Source: an uncultured Rhodospirillales bacterium
GTDB lineage: Bacteria; Pseudomonadota; Alphaproteobacteria; Acetobacterales; Acetobacteraceae
Length of the DNA stretch: 5,600 nt
NCBI GenBank assembly: GCA_903928045.1
Contig: CAIYPH010000612.1
Coordinates: 1-5,600, forward strand
Reading direction: 5' to 3'
In this document: in pieces, positions 1 to 4,709 of the stretch
Position numbering within the stretch: the stretch's first letter is position 1
Layout: each line of letters starts with the position of its first letter
Program-made: the position numbers and the translations under genes
The notes under the pieces: generated by a model
Databases searched by the model: none
Seen by the model: the letters and a program-made list of their open reading frames with translations, nothing else
What the model was told of the DNA's origin: nothing

Positions 1-62
1 GGCGCCGCCGTGGCCGCGGCGGACCCGATGGCGAGCAACAGACCGAACAGTAACCGACCCAT
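1..62 (-). CDS. Start of an exported protein (partial, cut by left edge)
   Basis: An ATG at 62-60 on the minus strand opens a frame that runs off the window. The 20 complete codons read MGRLLFGLLLAIGSAAATAA. That is an Arg followed by a run of Leu/Ile/Gly and then small Ala-rich residues, as in a Sec signal peptide with a likely cleavage site near AAATAA. A purine-rich AAAGGGCGG lies 6 bases upstream of the ATG and is an acceptable ribosome binding site. The product is therefore probably periplasmic or secreted, but nothing of the mature domain is in the window, so its function cannot be told. It lies 93 bases downstream of the ABM gene on the same strand, beyond a GC palindrome, so it could be read through or have its own promoter. 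Confidence 0.6.
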   Translation of the reverse strand, partial: MGRLLFGLLLAIGSAAATAA

Positions 63-127
63 CACGGACCGCCCTTTCGTGCAATGACGAAAAGACAGTC
101 TCGTATGGTGGGATGAATCCCTTATTA

Positions 128-149
128 CCGACGGCGCGCGCGCCGTCGG
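128..149 (-). terminator. Perfect 22-base GC palindrome, possible weak terminator
   Basis: The segment is its own exact reverse complement: outer CCGACGG and CCGTCGG arms around an alternating GC core. It starts 6 bases after the stop of the ABM gene on the minus strand, where a terminator hairpin is expected. The minus-strand sequence just after it is TAATAAGGG, not a run of T, so it is not a canonical rho-independent terminator. It could act as a 3'-end stabilising hairpin, a weak terminator, or a protein-binding palindrome upstream of the next gene. Confidence 0.4.
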
Positions 150-155
150 CGCGGG

Positions 156-455
156 TCAGCCGTTGTTGAGGAAGTGGATGGAGCGGGCGGCGACCATGTC
201 GCGGGTCTTGGCGGCATAGGCGGCCATGTGGGCGGAGGCGCCATGGGCCTTGAGGTGGTCCATCGATTCCCACTTCTCGACCACGACGAAGCTGTCCGGC
301 CCGAAGGTGGCGGGGCTGCCGGCGGCGTCGACCACCGGCTGGTATTCGATGCAGCCGGCCTCGGCATGCACCGCCGGCATGTTGGCGTGGAAGGCTTCGA
401 GCACGGTGGCGCGCATGCCGGGCTTGGTGGTGATGATGGCGAGGACGTGGATCAT
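156..455 (-). CDS. ABM-fold (YgiN-like) monooxygenase-family protein
   Basis: A 99-residue protein that begins MIHVLAIITTKPGM and fits the antibiotic-biosynthesis-monooxygenase (ABM) dimeric alpha/beta-barrel family. Typical features are the first strand followed by a helix (VLEAFHANMPAVHAEAGCIEY, about residues 18-38), the strand FVVVEKWES (about 56-64) and the DHLKAHGASAHM segment (about 66-77), whose His residues line the pocket in relatives. Members include quinol monooxygenases such as YgiN and cofactor-free oxygenases acting on aromatic polyketides, but many have unknown substrates. The start at 455 is chosen because the family begins at this strand. A longer in-frame reading to 716 would run through the upstream gene and has no family support. 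Upstream lies an AG-rich GAAGAGAGAA, a modest ribosome binding site. It follows the C13 peptidase gene by 34 bases and is probably the last gene of the DMFase operon. The exact reaction is unknown; it could serve in quinone or redox-stress handling. Confidence 0.82.
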   Translation of the reverse strand: MIHVLAIITTKPGMRATVLEAFHANMPAVHAEAGCIEYQPVVDAAGSPATFGPDSFVVVEKWESMDHLKAHGASAHMAAYAAKTRDMVAARSIHFLNNG

Positions 456-489
456 GGGTCGTTTCTCTCTTCGTGGATGATGGTTGGGC

Positions 490-1266
490 TCACGGGGTCC
501 GCCAGGGCGGCCTGAGCGCCGCGACGGCCGGGCCGATGAAGGATTGCGGCTCGGACGGCAGCACGTTCTGTATCCGCTCGCGCGCGGCGACGCAAAGCCG
601 GGCGGCGGTGAACACGTCGCTCCAGGGACCGTGACCGTCCTCGGCGGCGCCGAGCATGCAGTCGTCGAACTCGGTGAAGACGTTGCCGGCGCCGCACCCG
701 AAGGAGGTGCGGTCACGCCGGGCGGCGGTGAGGATCACGCGGTTGGCCCGCAGCATGGGCGGGCGGAGATAGCCGCCGGCGAAGCAGCCGGAGAGGATGA
801 CGACCGTCGGCGCATTGCCGCAGCCGATCGCCAGCGCGCTGTGCAGCCGGTCGGCATCGAGGAGAGGGTCGCCCTGGTTGGCCGGGAAATACAGCCCGCG
901 TTCCGGCGCGCCATGGGCGGTGGCGAAGATCAGGCAGCCTTGGCCGGGGGCGGGCTTGAGGGCGGCGATGCCGTCGAGCACGTTGCCGGTGCTGGCGAGC
1001 TGGACGCCGGCGGGGCGGCGGGGGCGGGCGGAGTAGCGATGGATGTCGGAGGGCGCGATCGCGCCCCTTTTGGCGAGGTCCTGCGCGAGGCGATCGGCGG
1101 CGTTGTCGAAGGCGTTGATGCTGGCATCGCCCGCGACCACCACGGCGCGCCAGGTGAGGGCGCTCAGCTGGCTCGGGGCATATTCCGGCACCGGCGGCAG
1201 GTCCGGCGCCGTCGCGCAGCCGGCCAGCAGCGCGAGGCCGGCGAGGAGGAGGAAGCGGATGCTCAC
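490..1266 (-). CDS. Peptidase C13 (legumain-like) family lipoprotein
   Basis: A 258-residue protein. Residues 1-17 form a lipoprotein signal: Arg4, a Leu/Ala core and the lipobox LLAGC with Cys17 as the lipidation site, so it should be membrane-anchored in the periplasm. The rest fits bacterial peptidase family C13 (clan CD, with legumain and GPI transamidase). Strand VVVAGD (about 42-47) comes first. ATAHGAPERG follows, with the probable catalytic His118-Gly119, and then VVILSGCFAGG with the probable nucleophile Cys161. The family-typical AARRDRTSFGCGAGNVFTEF spans about 181-200. The start is a GTG at 1266-1264 that overlaps the TGA of the upstream DMFase large-subunit gene (GTGA). There is no clear Shine-Dalgarno, so translation is probably coupled to that gene. 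The signal peptide supports this start. The function of bacterial C13 proteins is little known; they may cleave after Asn/Asp or act in protein transfer. Its role beside an amidohydrolase is unclear. Confidence 0.85.
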   Translation of the reverse strand: MSIRFLLLAGLALLAGCATAPDLPPVPEYAPSQLSALTWRAVVVAGDASINAFDNAADRLAQDLAKRGAIAPSDIHRYSARPRRPAGVQLASTGNVLDGIAALKPAPGQGCLIFATAHGAPERGLYFPANQGDPLLDADRLHSALAIGCGNAPTVVILSGCFAGGYLRPPMLRANRVILTAARRDRTSFGCGAGNVFTEFDDCMLGAAEDGHGPWSDVFTAARLCVAARERIQNVLPSEPQSFIGPAVAALRPPWRTP

Positions 1267-3491
1267 GCCGGGTCGGGGAAGGGCGTGGGGTCGCGGAAGC
1301 GGGTCAGCACGTTGGTGGTGAAGCGGAAGAGGTTGTTGTCGAACCCGTTCCAGCCGAGCGAGCCGGCATAGGCGATGGAGCCGGTGGAGAAGACCGCGCC
1401 GCCGTTGCCGGTCTCGAAGAAGGTGATGTCGGCGTGGATGTCGGGGTTGATCACCGCATCGGTGGCGCCGTGGGGGATCAGGACCTCTTCGGCGACGAGT
1501 TCATAGGTGTTGGAGTGGTTCTCGCTGCGGCCGACCACCAGGGCATGGCCGGGGGTGCCGAGCTTGGGGTCCGCCGCGTCGATCTCGAGGCCGGCGGCGC
1601 CGCCCTGGAGGATGCCGAAATCGCCGAGCAGTTCGCCTTCGACGCCATCGAACATCCAGGACGCGCGGGGATTTTTCGCATCATCGGTGATGCGGAAATA
1701 GGAGCATTTGTCGAAGCCCTGGCTGATGAAGCCGACGCCGACCAGGCGCTGCGGGGCGCGCATGTTGCGCCGCCAGAGGCCGCCGTATTCGCCGGTGAAG
1801 CTGTGGAAGGCCTCGCCCGGCTCGGCATCCCAGGCGCGCACGCCGCCCTCGGCGCGGCGGACTTCGATGACACCCTCGCGGGTGGGGTGGTGGGCGATGC
1901 GCCAGTAGAAGCCGTTGCCGCCCATGTACATCATGCGGCCACCGCGGCGCAGATAGGTCTCGAAGGCGTCGAGCATGTCGGCCGAATCGTATTCCGGGTG
2001 CGAGCCGGTGAGAATGACCTGATAGGGTTTCAGCAGGTCGTAGCCATGGGTGTGGAGGTCCTCCTCGGTGATGACGTCATAGTCGCCGCCGAGTTTTTCC
2101 AGCCAGTCGATGATGAAGAGGTCGAGGTTGAAGTTCCAGTGCCTGCCGGTGGGGCGGAAGTTCTGCAGCGGGCGGTGGCGGCTGGAATAGGCGACGCCGG
2201 TGCCGTCGGTGTGGCGGTCATAGGTGGAGAGGCCCATTTCGGGGAATTCGACGAGGAGGGCGTCGATCCAGTCCATCATGGTCACGCGGCCCTGGTAGCG
2301 CTCGGTCATGGTCGAGAGGAAGCGGCCACGGTTGTTGAGGTAGACGGTGTAGGTGGCCGTGGAGGCAAGGAAGGCGGTTTTCGAGCGCGCCGTGCCGCGC
2401 GGGGGGACGACGAAGAAGACGACGTGATAGTCGAAATCGGGCGTGCTCAGATGCACGGCGTAGACGCCGGAGCGGAGGTTCGCGGGGACGGTGTACGTGA
2501 AGTCGGTCGCCCAGTTGGCGTCCACCAGATCGTCGTCGTGGAAATGGATGGCGCCGTATTGATGCGGCGCGTGGGTCCAGTTGGTTTCCGAGCCGTCCCA
2601 GTTCCAACCGCGCACGGCGCGGGTGGGGAGGTTGACGATGGTGCCGTCGAGCCGGTGGGGGCCGAGATCGGTGATGGCCTCGCCGGAGATGTCGCGGCTG
2701 AAGTCCCAGGCGGCGATGATCTGGGTGGCAAGGGGAGCGGCGAGCGGCGTCGCGGACAGGGCGGCGAGGCCGGCGCGGTCAAGCGCCACGGCGGCGAGGC
2801 GGGGGGAGTCGATGCGGCCGTTGAAGTGATGGGCAAAGGCGCGGCCGCCCCAGGCGGAGGGATGCCCGGTGGCGCCATCGGCATGGGCGGCGAAAATCAG
2901 GGGATGCAATGGCTGGGTCGGGGCCGCGATGGCGCTGGTGAGGGTGATGGCGCGCTCGGGGTGGAAATCATGTGCGGCGATGGGTTCCTGGTGCAGGGTC
3001 AGCGTGCCGGCATCCGCATCGTAGCTGGCGGCGACGAAATACCAATGGCGTTCGCGCAGAGGGACGCCGGTGCTGACCAGCGTGCCCGTCGAGCGGAAGG
3101 TGAGCGCGGCGTTGGTATCAAGTTCCAGCGCATAGCCGTTCTGCCCTTTTTCGCACCAGGTGCTGATCAAAGCCTGCCGGCCCTTGGCGGGAGTGGTGGG
3201 GTAGACATAGGCGCAGACGGAAAAACTGCCCTTGGGGGCGAGGGCCGGATGCGCTCGCACCGCGGCGAGGCTGCCGGCGGGAATCGGTTGGTGGCGGCCG
3301 GGATGGGGGCCGTTGAGCGGGGCGGCGATCGGCTCGGGCTCGAACTTCGTCGCCTCCGGCCCGGCATCGGGCTGGCGCAACCGGACGAGGCGGGCCTCGT
3401 ACTGATCGGTATCGAGGCAGGAGACCATGAAGCGGACGGTTTCGCCCGGCGCCGCGCTCCAGCGGTCGCAATAGCCCATGACGCGTTTCAT
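1263..3491 (-). CDS. dmfA2: N,N-dimethylformamidase-type amidohydrolase, large (beta) subunit
   Basis: A 742-residue protein, close to the roughly 760 residues of characterised DMFase large subunits. The reaction expected of the family is hydrolysis of N,N-dimethylformamide to dimethylamine and formate at a mononuclear iron. The N-terminal part (about 1-60) is a beta domain. A LamG/concanavalin-like jellyroll occupies about 70-245 (GSFSVCAYVYPTT, HWYFVAASYD, FNGRIDSPRLA). The C-terminal catalytic domain starts near 330 and has a glutamine-amidotransferase-like fold. Candidate iron ligands, matched by motif to the published two-Tyr-one-carboxylate site, are Tyr381 or Tyr384 (TATYTVYLNN), Tyr424 (STYDRHTDG) and Glu500 (TGSHPEYDS, with nearby His498). 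Glu636 (GLEIDAADP) may match a further active-site Glu. It is cytoplasmic, with no signal peptide. The ATG at 3491 has GGAGA 6 bases upstream and lies 19 bases after the small-subunit stop. Enzyme class is well supported, but the substrate could be another N-alkyl amide. Confidence 0.88.
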   Translation of the reverse strand: MKRVMGYCDRWSAAPGETVRFMVSCLDTDQYEARLVRLRQPDAGPEATKFEPEPIAAPLNGPHPGRHQPIPAGSLAAVRAHPALAPKGSFSVCAYVYPTTPAKGRQALISTWCEKGQNGYALELDTNAALTFRSTGTLVSTGVPLRERHWYFVAASYDADAGTLTLHQEPIAAHDFHPERAITLTSAIAAPTQPLHPLIFAAHADGATGHPSAWGGRAFAHHFNGRIDSPRLAAVALDRAGLAALSATPLAAPLATQIIAAWDFSRDISGEAITDLGPHRLDGTIVNLPTRAVRGWNWDGSETNWTHAPHQYGAIHFHDDDLVDANWATDFTYTVPANLRSGVYAVHLSTPDFDYHVVFFVVPPRGTARSKTAFLASTATYTVYLNNRGRFLSTMTERYQGRVTMMDWIDALLVEFPEMGLSTYDRHTDGTGVAYSSRHRPLQNFRPTGRHWNFNLDLFIIDWLEKLGGDYDVITEEDLHTHGYDLLKPYQVILTGSHPEYDSADMLDAFETYLRRGGRMMYMGGNGFYWRIAHHPTREGVIEVRRAEGGVRAWDAEPGEAFHSFTGEYGGLWRRNMRAPQRLVGVGFISQGFDKCSYFRITDDAKNPRASWMFDGVEGELLGDFGILQGGAAGLEIDAADPKLGTPGHALVVGRSENHSNTYELVAEEVLIPHGATDAVINPDIHADITFFETGNGGAVFSTGSIAYAGSLGWNGFDNNLFRFTTNVLTRFRDPTPFPDPA

Positions 3492-3510
3492 CGGCGTTCT
3501 CCGCTGTTGA

Positions 3511-3807
3511 CTATTCTATCGGGCATTCCTCGCCGGCAAGGGCCGCCCAGCGCTCGCGGAAAATGTGCCATTCGGCCTCGGCGAGGCCGGTGAAGACGAC
3601 GTTGGTGGGTTTGGGCGGCTTGCCCGGCTCCATCATCGCGAGCGTCCAGCGCTTGCCGGCCTCGTTGATGATGAGGACATGGAAGGGGCCGGGCCGCGGG
3701 GCGCGGACGATGTTGAGGAGGTATTGCAGGTCCGGGCTGTGTTCGCCGAACGGGTTGGCCTTGAACTCGCGGGCGAGATCGAGCCTCGTCTTGTCGAAGC
3801 GGAACAT
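3511..3807 (-). CDS. dmfA1: N,N-dimethylformamidase-type amidohydrolase, small (alpha) subunit
   Basis: A 98-residue protein beginning MFRFDKTRLDLAREFKANPF and ending with ALAGEECPIE. I identify it as the small subunit of a DMFase mainly because it sits directly before the large-subunit gene, with its size and basic N-terminal helix as supporting features. The best studied small subunits are about 130 residues, so this is a short version. There is no catalytic residue to point to; in known enzymes the small subunit packs against the large one and the active site is in the large subunit. The start at 3807 is chosen over an in-frame ATG at 3831 because only the former has a good ribosome binding site (GGGAGA, 5 bases away), and the upstream ATG lies inside the probable -10 promoter box. 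Co-translation with the large subunit is likely given the 19-base gap. Probable first gene of the operon. Confidence 0.8.
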   Translation of the reverse strand: MFRFDKTRLDLAREFKANPFGEHSPDLQYLLNIVRAPRPGPFHVLIINEAGKRWTLAMMEPGKPPKPTNVVFTGLAEAEWHIFRERWAALAGEECPIE

Positions 3808-3812
3808 GGGGG

Positions 3813-3818
3813 TCTCCC
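3813..3818 (-). promoter_or_regulatory. Ribosome binding site deciding the small-subunit start
   Basis: On the minus strand GGGAGA is followed by five C and then the ATG at 3807. No comparable purine-rich site precedes the alternative ATG at 3831, where the upstream sequence is C-rich. This fixes the 98-residue reading as the more likely one. Confidence 0.65.
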
Positions 3819-3829
3819 TGGTCCGCGCC

Positions 3830-3859
3830 ATAGTGGGGTTGGGGGTGGAGTGGGGTCAA
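3830..3859 (-). promoter_or_regulatory. Probable sigma-70-type promoter of the DMFase operon
   Basis: On the minus strand TTGACC (3859-3854) is separated by 18 bases from CACTAT (3835-3830). The -35 box matches the consensus TTGACA in five of six positions. The -10 box matches TATAAT at the A2, A5 and T6 positions. Transcription would start near 3822, giving a leader of about 15 bases just long enough for the ribosome binding site at 3813-3818. The spacer is C-rich and I see no clear operator palindrome overlapping it. This is a pattern match only. Confidence 0.42.
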
Positions 3860-3883
3860 GACAGGCGGAGGGAAAGGAAGGGT

Positions 3884-3907
3884 GTTCTTTTTGTGAACAA
3901 AAAGAAC
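3884..3907. repeat. Perfect 11-bp hairpin with A/T tracts (left copy of a repeat pair)
   Basis: GTTCTTTTTGT and its exact reverse complement ACAAAAAGAAC flank a two-base centre. On the plus strand the hairpin is followed after one C by a run of seven A; on the minus strand it is preceded by a run of T and followed by CACCCTTCC. It therefore has no proper U-tract downstream for either direction of reading. It lies about 25 bases upstream of the probable -35 box of the DMFase operon. It resembles, in inverted orientation, the hairpin at 3996-4020, so I read it as one copy of a dispersed palindromic repeat that may also roadblock or terminate transcription. Confidence 0.7.
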
Positions 3908-3995
3908 CAAAAAAACTTTCTGTTCCATCCATGCCGTTGGCGTACACCCCACGGATAGGTGGGCGCGATACACACCAAAGGGATAAAAAATTTTT

Positions 3996-4020
3996 GCTTC
4001 TTTTTTTTCAAAAAAGAAGC
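3996..4020 (-). terminator. Intrinsic terminator after the molybdopterin oxidoreductase gene
   Basis: GCTTCTTTTTT and its exact reverse complement form an 11-bp stem with a three-base loop. It begins 15 bases past the TAA stop of the sulfite-oxidase-like gene. On the minus strand the stem is followed by AAAAATTTTTTATCC, so a run of six T comes a few bases after the stem, as for a rho-independent terminator. The stem is itself A/T rich with only short GC clamps. The element is also the right copy of the inverted repeat pair in this gap. Confidence 0.65.
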
Positions 4021-4035
4021 GCTTCCTTCCTACCC

Positions 4036-4701
4036 TTACCCGTAGCGCTCTTCCGTCCAGGGATCACCGTTATTGTGGTATCCTCTGGTCTCCCAGAAGC
4101 CCGGCCGATCGGTGATGGCGAATTCGATGCGGCGGATCCATTTGGCGGATTTCCACAGGTACAGCCGGGGGATCAGCACCCGTACCGGGCCGCCGTGCTG
4201 GCGGGAGATCGGCTGGCCTTCCCAGGAATGCACCAGCAGCACGTCTTCCTGGTCGAACTGCTCCCGGGTCACGTTGGTGGTGTAGCCGTCGACGGCGTGG
4301 AAGACGACGTGGCGCGCCTTGTCGGACACCTCGACCATGTCCATCAGCGCGCGCGCCGAGACGCCTTGCCAGTGGTTGTCGTAGCGGGACCACTGGGTGA
4401 CGCAATGCATGTCGGACACGCTCTCGACCATCGGCAACGCCATGAATTCGTCGAGCTTCAGGCTGAGCGGGCGGCGGACGGCGCCGTCGATGTCGAGGCG
4501 GAAGCGGCGCTGGTCGATGATCGGCTGGATGCCGAGATCGAGCACCGGCCAGTCGCGCACCAGGCGCTGGCCGGGGGGGAGGCGGTCGAACTGAGGATCG
4601 CCGGTGGTGCCGGTGATGAGGCGGCCGTCGGCGGCCCAGCGCTGTTTGGCGCGGATCAGCTTCTCGTTGGCGCCTTCGGGGAAATCGTCGGTCTCGCTCA
4701 T
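4036..4701 (-). CDS. Sulfite-oxidase-like molybdopterin-dependent oxidoreductase (YuiH type)
   Basis: A 221-residue protein, almost entirely one oxidoreductase molybdopterin-binding domain. The PPGQRLVRDWPVLDLG segment (about 42-57) is typical of the short YuiH-like branch. DMHCVTQWSRYDNHWQGV (about 97-114) carries Cys100, the expected cysteine ligand of molybdenum. HGGPVRVLIPRLYLWKSAKW (about 169-188) closes the cofactor pocket. No Tat or Sec signal, heme domain or membrane segment is seen, so it should be a soluble cytoplasmic Moco protein; its substrate and electron acceptor are unknown. The ATG at 4701 has GGAG immediately against it, which is poor spacing. A GTG at 4713-4711 overlaps the TGA of the upstream gene (GTGA), has AAGG at a better distance and would add four residues, so the start is uncertain between the two. 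Either way it is translationally tied to the upstream gene. A hairpin terminator follows. Confidence 0.85.
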   Translation of the reverse strand: MSETDDFPEGANEKLIRAKQRWAADGRLITGTTGDPQFDRLPPGQRLVRDWPVLDLGIQPIIDQRRFRLDIDGAVRRPLSLKLDEFMALPMVESVSDMHCVTQWSRYDNHWQGVSARALMDMVEVSDKARHVVFHAVDGYTTNVTREQFDQEDVLLVHSWEGQPISRQHGGPVRVLIPRLYLWKSAKWIRRIEFAITDRPGFWETRGYHNNGDPWTEERYG

Positions 4702-4709
4702 CTCCGCCG

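Noticed and set aside
456..716. N-terminal extension of the ABM protein up to 716
   Set aside because: The extra 87 residues are Pro/Ser/Arg-rich and overlap the C13 gene in another frame; ABM proteins begin at the MIHVLAI strand.
484..1371. A 295-codon plus-strand frame antisense to the C13 gene
   Set aside because: It has a repetitive Gly/Ala/Glu composition and no ribosome binding site or family match, while the minus-strand frame has a lipobox and catalytic motifs.
1434..3593. A 719-codon open frame on the plus strand, antisense to the DMFase large subunit
   Set aside because: It is a shadow of high-GC codon usage: the protein is low in complexity (rich in Gly, Ala, Val, Asp and Glu), has no recognisable domain, and the opposite strand encodes a well-supported enzyme.
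3488..3973. A 161-codon minus-strand frame over the small subunit and the upstream gap
   Set aside because: It is out of frame with the small subunit, Arg/Pro-rich and reads through the promoter and hairpin; the 98-codon frame has the better ribosome binding site and protein character.
3884..4020. The two hairpins as terminal inverted repeats of a miniature transposable element
   Set aside because: The arms are internally palindromic and differ from each other in detail, and I see no flanking target-site duplication or insertion-sequence ends; a repeat pair or terminators is a simpler reading.
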